Shown here in pieces: positions 18,749 to 27,938 of a DNA stretch of 32,308 nucleotides. A program made the position numbers and the translations under genes. The notes beneath the pieces are model-generated. The model was not told the origin of the DNA, did no database searches, and was given only the letters and a program-made list of their open reading frames with translations. Origin of the DNA: Mesorhizobium silamurunense (lineage in GTDB: Bacteria > Pseudomonadota > Alphaproteobacteria > Rhizobiales > Rhizobiaceae); NCBI RefSeq assembly GCF_014843825.1, contig NZ_JHQR01000137.1, positions 1 through 32,308 on the forward strand. Direction: 5' to 3'. Numbering within the stretch: position 1 is the first letter of the stretch; each line of letters begins with the position of its first letter.

Positions 18749-20539
18749 CTAGCCTTCTTTCTTGGCCGCCGCGACGCGCAGCGACAGCTCGCGAAGCTGC
18801 TGCGGAGTGGCTTCCGACGGGGCGTTCATCAGCAGGTCGTAGGCCTGCTGGTTCATCGGGAACATGGTGATCTCGCGCAGGTTCTTCGCGCCGACGAGGA
18901 GCATGACGACGCGGTCGATGCCGAACGCCGCCCCGCCATGGGGCGGCGCGCCATACTGGAAGGCGCGATAGAGGCCGCCGAAGCGGTCTTCCACCGTCTG
19001 GCGGTCGAAGCCGACAATCTCGAAGGCCTTGACCATGGTCTCCGGCAGATGGTTGCGGATGCCGCCCGAAGCGATCTCATAGCCGTTGCACACCGCATCA
19101 TACTGGAACGCCTTGATGCTGAGCGGGTCCTGGCTGTTGAGGGCATCGATGCCGCCCTGCGGCATCGAGAACGGATTGTGGGCGAAATCGATCTTTTTCT
19201 CGTCCTCGTTCCATTCAAAGAAGGGAAAGTCGACGATCCAGCAGAGATCGAACCGGTCGCGGTCGACGAGGTTCAGCTCCTCGCCGGCGCGCGTGCGCGC
19301 GGCGCCCGCGAAGGCGACGAACTTCTTCGGGTCGCCGGCGACGAAGAAGGCGGCGTCGCCATCGGCGAGGCCGAGCTGCAGGCGCAGCGCCTCGGTGCGC
19401 TCCTCGCCAATGTTCTTGGCGATCGGGCCGGCGCCTTCGAGCTTGTCGCCTTCCTTGCGCCAGAAGATGTAGCCGAGGCCCGGCTGGCCCTCGCTCTGTG
19501 CCCATGAGTTCATGCGGTCGCAGAAGGCGCGGCTGCCGCCGGTCTTGGCGGGGATGGCCCACACCTCGGCCTTCGGATCGTTGGTCAGGATGTTGGCGAA
19601 GACCTTGAAGCCGGAATCGCGGAAGTGATCCGAGACCGAATCCATCACGATCGGATTGCGCAGGTCCGGCTTGTCGGTGCCGTATTTGCGCATGGCGACA
19701 TCGTAGGGGATGCGCGGCCATTCCTTGGTGACGGGCTTGCCGTCGGCAAAGGCTTCTATGACCGACGTCATCACCGGTCCCATGGTCGACAGCACGTCGT
19801 CCTGCTCGACGAAGCTCATCTCGAGGTCGAGCTGGTAGAATTCGCCGGGCAGGCGGTCGGCGCGCGGATCCTCGTCCCGGAAGCAGGGCGCGATCTGGAA
19901 GTAGCGGTCGAAGCCGGAGACCATGATCAGCTGCTTGTACTGCTGCGGCGCCTGCGGCAGCGCGTAGAAGCTGCCGGGATGGATGCGCGAGGGCACCAGG
20001 AAGTCGCGCGCGCCCTCCGGCGACGAGGCCGTCAGGATCGGCGTCGAGAATTCGGTGAAACCCGCCTCGCCCATGCGTTTGCGCATCTCGGCGATGATCT
20101 TCGTGCGCGCCACGATATTCTTGTGCAGCGTCTCGCGACGCAGGTCGAGGAAGCGGTATTTCAGCCGGATATCCTCGGGGTATTCAGGCTCGCCGAACAC
20201 CGGCAGCGGCAGTTCCTTGGCCGCCGACAGCACCTCGATCTCACGCGCGAAAATCTCGATCTCGCCGGTCGGCAGGTTCGGGTTGACGGTCTCCGGCAGG
20301 CGCGCCTTGACCTCGCCGTCGACGCGGATCACCCACTCGCCGCGCAGGGTCTCGGCGGTCTTGAAGGCCGGCGAATCCGGATCGGCGACGATCTGGGTCA
20401 GGCCGTAATGGTCGCGCAAATCGATGAAGAGCAGCCCGCCATGGTCGCGCACGCGATGCACCCAGCCCGAGAGACGGACGGAATTGCCGACGTCGCTCTT
20501 TCTCAACTGGGCACAGGTATGGCTGCGGTAACGATGCAT
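18749..20539 (-). CDS. aspS: Aspartate--tRNA ligase
   Basis: 596 residues, the standard bacterial AspRS length. It charges tRNA-Asp, and in bacteria lacking AsnRS it also charges tRNA-Asn; which applies here cannot be judged from the window. The N-terminal OB fold begins [19 protein letters not shown] and contains [23 protein letters not shown]. Class II motif 2 is [28 protein letters not shown], the GAD insertion follows near residues 290-400, and motif 3 is [11 protein letters not shown]. The frame is open to 20623, but the family start is at 20539. A consensus -35 TTGACA lies at 20623-20618 on the same strand, so aspS probably has its own promoter despite the DeoR gene upstream. Confidence 0.95.
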   Translation of the reverse strand: MHRYRSHTCAQLRKSDVGNSVRLSGWVHRVRDHGGLLFIDLRDHYGLTQIVADPDSPAFKTAETLRGEWVIRVDGEVKARLPETVNPNLPTGEIEIFAREIEVLSAAKELPLPVFGEPEYPEDIRLKYRFLDLRRETLHKNIVARTKIIAEMRKRMGEAGFTEFSTPILTASSPEGARDFLVPSRIHPGSFYALPQAPQQYKQLIMVSGFDRYFQIAPCFRDEDPRADRLPGEFYQLDLEMSFVEQDDVLSTMGPVMTSVIEAFADGKPVTKEWPRIPYDVAMRKYGTDKPDLRNPIVMDSVSDHFRDSGFKVFANILTNDPKAEVWAIPAKTGGSRAFCDRMNSWAQSEGQPGLGYIFWRKEGDKLEGAGPIAKNIGEERTEALRLQLGLADGDAAFFVAGDPKKFVAFAGAARTRAGEELNLVDRDRFDLCWIVDFPFFEWNEDEKKIDFAHNPFSMPQGGIDALNSQDPLSIKAFQYDAVCNGYEIASGGIRNHLPETMVKAFEIVGFDRQTVEDRFGGLYRAFQYGAPPHGGAAFGIDRVVMLLVGAKNLREITMFPMNQQAYDLLMNAPSEATPQQLRELSLRVAAAKKEG

Positions 20540-20594
20540 TGTCATGGTGAAGTCCGGAATTGCGGGCGAAAGCCCGGCTCGAAAAATTGGCGCG

Positions 20595-20623
20595 AAAAGC
20601 GCATGAGAGGCCCGCTTTGTCAA
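20595..20623 (-). promoter_or_regulatory. Possible aspS promoter
   Basis: TTGACA at 20623-20618 on the minus strand is a perfect -35 hexamer. The expected -10 position, 17 bases on, holds GCTTTT, a poor match, so support is one-sided. Confidence 0.35.
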
Positions 20624-20655
20624 GGTAAGCAGTCACACAGGCGCGGTGCCCGAGA

Positions 20656-21414
20656 TCAGGCAAAGTGGATTTCGGCACCCAGGCGTTCGAAATCGGCAAG
20701 GATGGTTGAAGGCGCCGTCTTCTCCACCACCAGATGGCGGATCGCATCGGGCGCGGCAACGCGATAGGGCGCCGCGGTGGCGAGCTTGTCCGTGGTGGCG
20801 GCGATGACGATGCCGGCGCTGTTCCGGGCCATGGCTCGCTTCACTTCGGCTTCGGCCGAATCGAAGGCCGTGACGCCGCGCGAGGCGTCCAAGCCACAGG
20901 AGCCAAGGAAGAACAGATCGGCGCCGAGCTGCGCCACGGCGGCAAGCGTGTCCCCGCCCACGCAGGTGCCGAGGTCGCGGACGTACCGGCCGCCGAGCAC
21001 AATCAGCTCGACCAGGGGAAGACCGGCGAGAGCCGACGCGACGGCGATCGAATTGGTGGCCACCGTCAGCTCGACGTCGCGCGGGATGGCCCTGGCGATC
21101 GCCTCATTGGTCGTGCCGCCGTCGATGAAAAGGGTCTGCCCTGAGGCGAGCACGCCCACCGCCACTTTCGCCAGGCGCATCTTCTCCTCGACGGCATGGC
21201 CGCTGCGCTGGCTGATGGTTGCCGCCGCAAAGGGCGCCGATGGGACCGCACCCCCGTAAACACGGCGCAATTGCCCGGCTTTCGCCAGCTCGCGCAGATC
21301 GCGGCGAACCGTATCTTCCGAAACGCCGAAGCGGCTGGCGAGCTCGCCGGCCAGCACCTTTCCTTCCGCCGCCAGCCGGTCGCGAATGAATTGGTGTCGT
21401 TCTTCGGTCAGCAT
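20656..21414 (-). CDS. DeoR/GlpR family transcriptional regulator
   Basis: 252 residues. The N-terminal helix-turn-helix (residues ~5-57: EERHQFIRDRLAAEGKVLA, then ELASRFGVSEDTVRRDLREL) is followed by GQLRRVYGGAV, the usual link to the sugar-phosphate sensor domain. That domain contains LFIDGGTTNEAIARAI and DLFFLGSCGLDASRGVTAFD, as in DeoRC proteins that bind phosphorylated sugars. ATG 21414 has AGGA six bases upstream; a longer frame reaches 21438. It is divergent from a YbjJ-like transporter across nested inverted repeats, so it probably represses that gene and itself. The ligand is unknown. Confidence 0.9.
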   Translation of the reverse strand: MLTEERHQFIRDRLAAEGKVLAGELASRFGVSEDTVRRDLRELAKAGQLRRVYGGAVPSAPFAAATISQRSGHAVEEKMRLAKVAVGVLASGQTLFIDGGTTNEAIARAIPRDVELTVATNSIAVASALAGLPLVELIVLGGRYVRDLGTCVGGDTLAAVAQLGADLFFLGSCGLDASRGVTAFDSAEAEVKRAMARNSAGIVIAATTDKLATAAPYRVAAPDAIRHLVVEKTAPSTILADFERLGAEIHFA

Positions 21415-21422
21415 GCACGATC

Positions 21423-21474
21423 CTATTTCTTTGTGCACATTCTTGCATGTTCTGCATGTTTATGCAAGAAATAG
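21423..21474. promoter_or_regulatory. Nested inverted-repeat operator between DeoR-type gene and MFS gene
   Basis: Outer arms CTATTTCTT (21423-21431) and AAGAAATAG (21466-21474) are perfect complements. Inner arms TTCTTGCAT (21440-21448) and ATGCAAGAA (21462-21470) are also perfect. GCATGTT occurs at 21445-21451 and again at 21454-21460. Multiple sites of this kind are usual for DeoR-type repressors. Confidence 0.6.
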
Positions 21475-21525
21475 CGCAATGGACCGGCGATGCCGTCCCA
21501 GTCTCCCCCAATGGAAAGTGCCGCA

Positions 21526-22758
21526 ATGACCTTTGGCTTGAAACTCGCCCCTCAGCACCGCGTCTATGCCGGTTTCGCGATCTACTCCTTCGCCATGGGC
21601 AACATTTTCCCGCGCCTGCCGGACATCAAGCGCGCCATGGACATCGAGGACGGCATGCTGGGTCTCAGCCTGATCGGGACGCCGATCGGCACCTTGACGG
21701 CGCTGACGCTGGCGACGCCTGTGCTGGAGCGTGTCGGCTTTCGGCGGGCGCTGCTTTGGCTCGTGCCGTTGATCGCGCTTGTCTATTCCATTGCCGTGCA
21801 CGCGCCGGGACCGGTCGCCCTGTTCCTGATGCTGCTGCCGGTCGGCCTGATGATCGGCAGCGTCGAGATCATCCTCAATGTCGAGGCCGACAGGACGGAG
21901 TTCCTGCTCAGGCGCCGCATCATGAACCGGGCGCATTCCTTCTGGAGCGCGGGCTTCTTCGGCGCCGGGCTCTTCGGCGGCGCCTTGGCGCATCTCGGCC
22001 TGTCGCCGCAGCTGCATCTGGCGCTGGTGGTGCCGATGGTGGCGGTTTCGATGGCATTGTTCCTCGGCGGCTTCGAACCGGCGCCTGCCCGCTTCGCCGG
22101 CACCGGCGACAAGGCGCCGATGTTCGCCCGGCCGACGCTGTCGATTCTCGTCCTCGTGGCGGTGACGCTTTCGGCGATGCTTTTGGAAGGCGCCAGTATC
22201 GACTGGTCGGCGATCTACATGCGCACTGTGTTCGTCTCGGGCCCCTTCGTCGCCGGCTTCACCGTGGCGCTGTTTGCCTTCTCGCAGGCGACCACGCGCT
22301 TCTTCGCCGACTCCTTTGTCGACCGCCACTCGCCAAGCGGGGTCGCGCGCGTGCTGCTTGCAGCGATGGCGGCCGGCGTTCTTTTCGTCTTCTTCTCACC
22401 CGCGCCGTTGGTGTCGATGCTGGGCTTTGCCCTGTTGGGCATCGGCAGCAGCGCCCTCTTCCCGCTGGCGATCTCCGCCGCCGCACAACGGACGGATCGC
22501 CCGGCGGCGATCAACGTCGCGGCGCTTTCGCAGATCTCCTTCATCGCCTTCCTGCTCGGTCCGCCGCTGCTCGGCTTCGTATCGGAGCACTGGGGCATCC
22601 GCTCCGCCTACGGGATCGGCATTCCCTTCATCGTGCTCAGCCTGCTGACCGCAGGCTCGCTTGGCCGGAGGCCATCCCGGGAGAATATCAGGACAATTCC
22701 AAGCGACGGGCCGGCTGTGACCGGCCGGAAAATAGAAGTGCCAGCGGGCAAAGCGTAG
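21526..22758 (+). CDS. MFS transporter (YbjJ-like)
   Basis: 410 residues, 12 membrane helices. It opens with IYSFAMGNIFPRLPDIKRAM, and a central stretch IILNVEADRTEFLLRRRIMNRAHSFW is typical of the YbjJ/FucP-like branch, in which an N-V-E motif follows helix 5. GLSLIGTPIGTL and FFADSFVDRHSP occupy the expected loops. Substrates of this branch are mostly unknown; regulation by a DeoR-type repressor hints at a sugar or sugar derivative. Starts at 21490, 21511 and 21526 are in frame. 21526 is preferred because GGAAAG lies seven bases upstream. Confidence 0.85.
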   Translation: MTFGLKLAPQHRVYAGFAIYSFAMGNIFPRLPDIKRAMDIEDGMLGLSLIGTPIGTLTALTLATPVLERVGFRRALLWLVPLIALVYSIAVHAPGPVALFLMLLPVGLMIGSVEIILNVEADRTEFLLRRRIMNRAHSFWSAGFFGAGLFGGALAHLGLSPQLHLALVVPMVAVSMALFLGGFEPAPARFAGTGDKAPMFARPTLSILVLVAVTLSAMLLEGASIDWSAIYMRTVFVSGPFVAGFTVALFAFSQATTRFFADSFVDRHSPSGVARVLLAAMAAGVLFVFFSPAPLVSMLGFALLGIGSSALFPLAISAAAQRTDRPAAINVAALSQISFIAFLLGPPLLGFVSEHWGIRSAYGIGIPFIVLSLLTAGSLGRRPSRENIRTIPSDGPAVTGRKIEVPAGKA

Positions 22759-22892
22759 AATCCTGTTGCTCGGGGACATGCTTCGAGCCGGGTTCGAGGA
22801 CGTGGCCGGGTCTTCGTCCAGGCATTTGCCGCTGGCATTGACGCCATCTATGGTCCAAGAAGAGGTCACAGATCCGTGATTGCCTCTCTTCA

Positions 22893-24131
22893 ATGTCCTC
22901 CATCCGCCCGCTTATCCCACTCCTCATCGCCGCAGGCATCCTGCTTGGCGGCAACGGGCTGCAGGGCACGCTGATCGCATTGCGCGGTGCGCAGGAAGGT
23001 TTTTCCGCTTCCGATATCGGCCTCATGGGCACGTTCTATTTCGCCGGCTTCCTGCTCGGCTGCCTGGCCGTCACCCGCATCCTAAAGGCGGTCGGCCATG
23101 TCAGGACTTTTGCCGCGCTCGCCGCGATCGCCTCGGTCAGTACGCTGCTTCTGGTGCTCGTCATCGACCCCGTCATGTGGTGCGCGGTGCGCTTTGCCGG
23201 CGGCTTCTGCTTCGCCGGCCTGTTCACCGTCATGGAAGCCTGGCTGAATTCGGGTGTCGGCAACAAGGACCGCGCCCGGGTGCTAGCCATATACCGCATG
23301 GTCGACATCGGCTCGGTGACCGGCGCGCAATTCCTGATTCCGATCTTCGGCGCCGGCGGTTTCGCCATCTTCGCCGTCATGTCGATGATGATCACCTTTT
23401 CGCTGGTGCCGGTCTCGCTCGGGGACCGCTCGAACCCGGCGCCGCCTGAAGACGTCAAGCTCGACCTGCCGCGCGTCTGGCGGATCTCGCCGCTCGGCTC
23501 GATCGGCTGCATCGCCGTCGGCGTCACCAACAGCGCCTTTCGCACGCTGTCGCCGGTCTACGCCGAGGAGATCGGCATGTCGGTTGCCGATGTGGTGACC
23601 TTCGTCAGCGTCGGCATATTCGGAGGCGCCCTCATCCAGTATCCGCTGGGCTATCTCTCCGACCGCCGGGACCGGCGGTCGGTGCTGTTGACGACGACGT
23701 GCTGCGCCATGCTTGCCGCGCTGGCGCTCGCCTTCGTGGCGCGCGCCGACCCGTTCCTCAACTTTGTCATCGTCTTCATCTTCGGCAGCTTCGCCATGCC
23801 GCTCTATTCACTGTCAGCCGCGCATGCCAACGACCGGGCCGACAAAGGCGAATTCGTGCTGATCAACGCGGCGCTGATGCTGTTCTATTCCTTCGGCGCG
23901 ATCAGCGGTCCGATCGCGGCGTCGGCGGTGATGCAGCATTTCGGGCAGAGCGCGCTGTTCGTCTTCAGCGCCGCCGTCTACGCCGTTCTCATCATCGTGA
24001 TCCTTTACCGTATGCAGGTGCGGTCGGGTGTGCCGGCCGGCAGCCGCAGCCGCTTCACCGCGCTTTTGCGCACCTCGACGCTGTTCGCGCGGCTGGCGCG
24101 GCGGAGCGGCGATTCAGACAAGCAGGACTAG
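22893..24131 (+). CDS. MFS transporter (YcaD-like)
   Basis: 412 residues and 12 helices. The pattern GLMGTFYFAGFLLGCLAVTRILKAVGHVRTFA, together with FAGGFCFAGLFTVMEAWLNSGVGNKDRARVLAIYRMV, is characteristic of the YcaD branch, where MEAWLN occupies helix 4-5. The loop motif YLSDRRDRRSVLL is present in the second half. The substrate is unknown. It follows the YbjJ-like gene by 134 bp on the same strand. The two proteins are not close paralogues. No strong ribosome-binding site precedes ATG 22893. Confidence 0.83.
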   Translation: MSSIRPLIPLLIAAGILLGGNGLQGTLIALRGAQEGFSASDIGLMGTFYFAGFLLGCLAVTRILKAVGHVRTFAALAAIASVSTLLLVLVIDPVMWCAVRFAGGFCFAGLFTVMEAWLNSGVGNKDRARVLAIYRMVDIGSVTGAQFLIPIFGAGGFAIFAVMSMMITFSLVPVSLGDRSNPAPPEDVKLDLPRVWRISPLGSIGCIAVGVTNSAFRTLSPVYAEEIGMSVADVVTFVSVGIFGGALIQYPLGYLSDRRDRRSVLLTTTCCAMLAALALAFVARADPFLNFVIVFIFGSFAMPLYSLSAAHANDRADKGEFVLINAALMLFYSFGAISGPIAASAVMQHFGQSALFVFSAAVYAVLIIVILYRMQVRSGVPAGSRSRFTALLRTSTLFARLARRSGDSDKQD

Positions 24132-24199
24132 CTGCGGCTTGACGAAAGCGTTTGCGGCTGAAATTGAAGAAGGCCTGATATGATGCCAAAAGCGATTTG

Positions 24200-25351
24200 A
24201 TGCACGTCATCTCCACCCAAGCTGAACTCGAAAGCGTTATCGCGGCGTTCGAAAAATCGGACTTCGTCACCGTCGATACCGAATTCATCCGCGAAACGAC
24301 CTTCTGGCCGATCCTCTGCCTCATCCAGATGGCAGCGCCCGGCGTGACTGCGCTGATCGATCCGCTGTCGCCCGACATCGACCTGAAACCGTTCTTCCGG
24401 CTGATGGCCAACGAAGCGGTGGTCAAGGTTTTTCACGCCGCCCGCCAAGACATCGAAATCATCGTCCATCTGGGTGACCTGGTGCCGCATCCGGTGTTCG
24501 ACACGCAGGTGGCGGCCATGGTCTGCGGCTTCGGCGACAGCGTGTCCTACGATCAGCTGGTGCAGCGCATCACCGGCGCGCGGCTCGACAAATCCTCGCG
24601 CTTCACCGACTGGCGGCACCGGCCGCTCTCCGACAAGCAGCTCGAATACGCGCTCGCCGACGTCACCCATCTGATCAAGGTCTACCAGCACCTCAGCGCC
24701 GAGCTGAAGCGGGAGGACCGCGCCCATTGGCTGAACGAGGAGATGGACGTTCTCACCTCGCGCGAGACCTACGATCCGCATCCCGAGGATGCCTGGAAAC
24801 GCCTGAAGATGCGGCTGCGCAAGCCGCAGGAACTGGCGATCGTGCAGGCGATAGCCGCATGGCGCGAACGCGAGGCGCGCGAGCGCGACGTGCCGCGTGG
24901 CCGCGTGCTCAAGGACGACGCGATCTACGAGATCGCGCAACAGGCGCCGCGCGATGCAACGGCTCTCGGCCGGCTGCGCACGACGCCGAAGGGCTGGGAA
25001 CGGTCGGCGACAGCGACCGCGCTGCTCGGCGCGGTCAACACGGCGCTTGCCCTGCCGAAGGAAGCGATGCCCAAACTGCCGAAGACGTTCCAGCCACCGG
25101 AAGGCTCGAGCGCGGCGGCGGAACTGCTCAAGGTGCTGCTCAGGATCGTCGCCGAGAAGGAGGGCGTCGCATCCAAGGTGCTCGCCTCCAGCGACGACAT
25201 CGACCGCATCGCCGCAGAGGGCGACGCCGCCGACGTGCCGGCGCTGCAAGGCTGGCGGCGCGCCGTGTTCGGCGAGCAGGCGCTCAGGCTGGTGCGTGGC
25301 GAGATCGGCATCAAGTTCGACAAGCGCAGGATCGCGGTGTTCGATCTCTAG
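24200..25351 (+). CDS. rnd: Ribonuclease D
   Basis: 383 residues. RNase D is a 3'-5' exonuclease that trims tRNA and other stable RNA. The DEDD catalytic set is visible as VDTEFIRE (Asp26, Glu28), FHAARQDIEI and YALADVTHL with the associated tyrosine. RFTDWRHRPLSDKQLEYA sits between the last two. HRDC-type helical regions follow (AWREREARERDVPRGRVLKDD and a second in the C-terminal third). ATG 24200 is preferred to the TTG one codon upstream. A 13-bp hairpin lies immediately after the stop. Confidence 0.94.
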   Translation: MHVISTQAELESVIAAFEKSDFVTVDTEFIRETTFWPILCLIQMAAPGVTALIDPLSPDIDLKPFFRLMANEAVVKVFHAARQDIEIIVHLGDLVPHPVFDTQVAAMVCGFGDSVSYDQLVQRITGARLDKSSRFTDWRHRPLSDKQLEYALADVTHLIKVYQHLSAELKREDRAHWLNEEMDVLTSRETYDPHPEDAWKRLKMRLRKPQELAIVQAIAAWREREARERDVPRGRVLKDDAIYEIAQQAPRDATALGRLRTTPKGWERSATATALLGAVNTALALPKEAMPKLPKTFQPPEGSSAAAELLKVLLRIVAEKEGVASKVLASSDDIDRIAAEGDAADVPALQGWRRAVFGEQALRLVRGEIGIKFDKRRIAVFDL

Positions 25352-25357
25352 CATCGA

Positions 25358-25391
25358 CCTTTCCTTCTCCCTTTCTTCGGAGAAGGAAAGG
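25358..25391. terminator. Strong hairpin between rnd and the MAPEG gene
   Basis: CCTTTCCTTCTCC (25358-25370) and GGAGAAGGAAAGG (25379-25391) form a perfect 13-bp stem with an 8-base loop in the gap between two convergent genes. The arm matches the outer part of the dispersed repeat at 30393-30519, so it is probably a truncated copy acting as a bidirectional terminator. Confidence 0.7.
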
Positions 25392-25397
25392 CGAGAC

Positions 25398-25817
25398 TCA
25401 CACTGCCCCAAGCAGGTGCAGCGCGAACCAGATCCAGGCGACGAGAAGCACGAAAGCGCCAAGGAAGAAGGTTCGGCTGCGGTGCAGCACATAGTTTCTG
25501 CTGAGATGCACCCAGGCGTGAACATAGCGCGTGACGATGAACAGCCACATCAGCGCCAGCGTCAGGTAATTCACGCCATTGGTGACAAACAGCGCCAGGC
25601 AGAGCACGTGAAACAGAACCGGCAGCTCGAACCGGTTGATCAAATTGTTGGCGACGGTGACGCTCGAGGCCGGCTCGGTCGAGCGGACCTTGTACTGGCT
25701 GATCTTGGCTTCGCCGGACTTCACGGCCAAATAGCGCCGCTTCAGCATCACCAGATAGACGATGTAGACCAGGAGCACATGCGCCAGCATAGGCCAGAAG
25801 ATGGCGGTCTGGTTCAT
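25398..25817 (-). CDS. MAPEG family membrane protein
   Basis: 139 residues with four helices (about 8-28, 65-83, 84-100, 115-137). The family layout is visible: a first helix followed by LKRRYLAVKSGEAKISQYK, then NLINRFELPVLFHVLCLALF with the conserved N-x-x-E-x-P, and RYVHAWVHLSRNYVLHR before the last helix. MAPEG proteins include glutathione transferases and peroxidases of eicosanoid metabolism; bacterial members are mostly uncharacterised. ATG 25817 follows CAGGGG directly. It lies 11 bp after the next upstream gene on the same strand, so the two are likely co-transcribed. Confidence 0.85.
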   Translation of the reverse strand: MNQTAIFWPMLAHVLLVYIVYLVMLKRRYLAVKSGEAKISQYKVRSTEPASSVTVANNLINRFELPVLFHVLCLALFVTNGVNYLTLALMWLFIVTRYVHAWVHLSRNYVLHRSRTFFLGAFVLLVAWIWFALHLLGAV

Positions 25818-25828
25818 CCCCTGCCCGC

Positions 25829-26467
25829 TCAGCGCCGTTGCACTGCCAGCGCGAACACCGCGACGACTACGACCGGAATGGCCAGTAGCGCGAACTTGGT
25901 CACGGTCAGCGACGAGGCGAAGGACAGCGAATCGGGATTGGCCAACTGGAAATCGGACAGCAGCCGCGCAATTGCGAAGTTCTGCGCGTAATCGGCGACT
26001 GTGTAAGGCAGAACCAGCACCAACGCCGTCAGCGCCTGCAATTGGGCAGGCATGGTGCGGAAATTGCGCAGCCGCCGGCCAAAGGCCAGGATCAGGCTGA
26101 GCAAGGTGAGCGAGAGCAACGCCGGGAACAGCAGATCGAAAGTCAGATAGTGCCAGACGATGATGATCTCGCCGCCGCGCCGGCCAAGGGCCGTCAGCCA
26201 TGCCATGCCTTCATCGGGCGTGAAGCCGGTGACACGCATGTCGAGCGAGGGGAGCCCGCCGCTCAGCCGGCGGAAATAGAAAAACTCGAGCGCCGTCATG
26301 GCGATGAAGATCGCGGCGCAAGCGACGGAGAGCGCCGCCGCATGACGCGACAGGCGCAACACCGTCACGGTCAAGCCACGCCACAAGCCCGGGCGATCCG
26401 GCCGCTCGTCGGCCTGATCAAATTCCGCCCGGATAGTTCGGGCTTTCGCGGGTGATCGTGACGTCAT
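25829..26467 (-). CDS. Small integral membrane protein, unknown function
   Basis: 212 residues with an arginine-rich cytoplasmic N terminus and four helices (roughly 45-65, 100-122, 132-155, 180-205). No family was recognised. The sequence between helices 1 and 2 (FRRLSGGLPSLDMRVTGFTPDEGMAWLTALG) could be periplasmic. It starts inside the final 50 bases of guaB in another frame, and its own ribosome-binding site is poor. Translational coupling to guaB is possible, or a later TTG or GTG beyond the guaB stop may be used. It precedes the MAPEG gene by 11 bp, forming guaB - membrane protein - MAPEG on one strand. Confidence 0.7.
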   Translation of the reverse strand: MTSRSPAKARTIRAEFDQADERPDRPGLWRGLTVTVLRLSRHAAALSVACAAIFIAMTALEFFYFRRLSGGLPSLDMRVTGFTPDEGMAWLTALGRRGGEIIIVWHYLTFDLLFPALLSLTLLSLILAFGRRLRNFRTMPAQLQALTALVLVLPYTVADYAQNFAIARLLSDFQLANPDSLSFASSLTVTKFALLAIPVVVVAVFALAVQRR

Positions 26468-27920
26468 GGGCGTGGCTTTCACGAAGTCCGGCGTTTGATA
26501 TGCGCACAAAGGTGGCGCGTTCCCGGAACTCGGCAAGATCGCGTCCACCGACATAACCCATAGCGGCTTTCAGGCCGCCTGCAAGCTGGTGCAGCACGCC
26601 AGCCACAGGTCCTTTGTAGGGAACCTGCCCTTCAATGCCCTCCGGAACCAGTTTCAGGGTGTCGCGGACCTCGGCCTGGAAGTAGCGGTCGGCCGAGCCG
26701 CGCGCCATCGCGCCGACCGAGCCCATGCCGCGATAGGCCTTGAAGGAGCGGCCCTGGTGCAGATAGACCTCGCCCGGGCTTTCGTCGGTGCCGGCAAGCA
26801 GCGAGCCGATCATGGCGGCACTTGCACCGGCGGCGAGCGCCTTTGCGAGATCGCCCGAATATTTGATGCCGCCGTCGGCGATCACGCTCACGCCAGACTT
26901 CTCAGCCATCTCGACCGCCGACATGATCGCGGATAGCTGCGGCACGCCGACACCGGCGACGATGCGGGTGGTGCAGATCGAGCCCGGGCCGATGCCGACC
27001 TTGACGGCGTCGGCGCCGGCATCGATCAGCGCCTGCGTGCCTTCGGCGGTGGCGACATTGCCGGCCAGGATGCGCACGGAATTGGAGAGCTTCTTGGCCC
27101 GCGTCACCGCATCCAGCACGCGCTGCGAATGGCCGTGCGCGGTGTCGATGACCAGAAGGTCTACGCCGGCGTCGATCAGGCGTTCGGCGCGCTCGAAGCC
27201 GTCGTCGCCGACGCTGGTGGCGGCCGCGGCGCGCAGGCGCCCCTGCGCGTCCTTGGTGGCGTGCGGGTTGAGCTGCGACTTCTCGATGTCCTTGACGGTG
27301 ATCAGGCCGACGCAATTGCCCTTCCGGTCGACCACCACCAGCTTTTCGATGCGGTGCTTATGCAGGAGGCGTTTCGCTTCGTCCTGGTCGACATTCTCTT
27401 TCACCGTGATCAAGTTCTCACGGGTCATCAGCTCGTAGACCTTCTGCGACGGATCGGAGGCGAAGCGTACGTCGCGGTTGGTGAGGATGCCGACCAGCCG
27501 GCCGACGGTGTGGCCGCCGGTGCCGCCATTTTCCACCACCGGAATGCCGGAAATGCCATGCGCGCGCATCAGCCCCAGCGCGTCGGCCAGCGTCGCGTCG
27601 GGGCCGATGGTGACGGGATTGACCACCATGCCCGACTCGAATTTCTTCACCTGCCGGACCTGCTCGGCCTGCTCTGCCGGCGAGAAATTGCGGTGGATGA
27701 CGCCGATGCCGCCGGCCTGCGCCATGGCGATCGCCAGCCTCGCTTCGGTAACGGTGTCCATGGCGGCCGACAGGATCGGCGTGTTGAGATCGATGTCGCC
27801 GGCGATGCGGGTGCGGATGTCGGTCTGGCCGGGCATCACCTCGGAATGGCCGGGCTGCAACAGCACGTCGTCAAAGGTCAGCGCCAACGTGCCGGTGGAC
27901 GTCTCGATGATTTTTGCCAT
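26418..27920 (-). CDS. guaB: Inosine-5'-monophosphate dehydrogenase
   Basis: 500 residues, full length. It oxidises IMP to XMP with NAD+, the committed step to GMP. The N-terminal [15 protein letters not shown] and the tandem CBS pair (about residues 98-215: [14 protein letters not shown], and [18 protein letters not shown]) are present. Also present are the IDTAHGHS segment, the catalytic loop [20 protein letters not shown] with Cys316, and the flap with GMGSVGAM. The start at 27920 matches the family opening MAKII and has AAGGAC six bases upstream. The frame is open upstream without a stop, including an ATG at 27980 that would give a 20-residue extension; family evidence disfavours it. The 5' leader contains an attenuator-like structure. 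Confidence 0.96.
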   Translation of the reverse strand: MAKIIETSTGTLALTFDDVLLQPGHSEVMPGQTDIRTRIAGDIDLNTPILSAAMDTVTEARLAIAMAQAGGIGVIHRNFSPAEQAEQVRQVKKFESGMVVNPVTIGPDATLADALGLMRAHGISGIPVVENGGTGGHTVGRLVGILTNRDVRFASDPSQKVYELMTRENLITVKENVDQDEAKRLLHKHRIEKLVVVDRKGNCVGLITVKDIEKSQLNPHATKDAQGRLRAAAATSVGDDGFERAERLIDAGVDLLVIDTAHGHSQRVLDAVTRAKKLSNSVRILAGNVATAEGTQALIDAGADAVKVGIGPGSICTTRIVAGVGVPQLSAIMSAVEMAEKSGVSVIADGGIKYSGDLAKALAAGASAAMIGSLLAGTDESPGEVYLHQGRSFKAYRGMGSVGAMARGSADRYFQAEVRDTLKLVPEGIEGQVPYKGPVAGVLHQLAGGLKAAMGYVGGRDLAEFRERATFVRISNAGLRESHAHDVTITRESPNYPGGI

Positions 27921-27938
27921 GGCCAGTCCTTTTGAATG

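Noticed and set aside
21447..22841. 464-codon plus-strand frame overlapping the YbjJ-like MFS gene
   Set aside because: The other frame of the same strand gives a 12-helix transporter. This frame is Arg/Ala-rich without hydrophobic segments or motifs.
24128..25525. 465-codon minus-strand frame opposite rnd
   Set aside because: rnd has all DEDD residues on the plus strand. The antisense frame has no recognisable domain.
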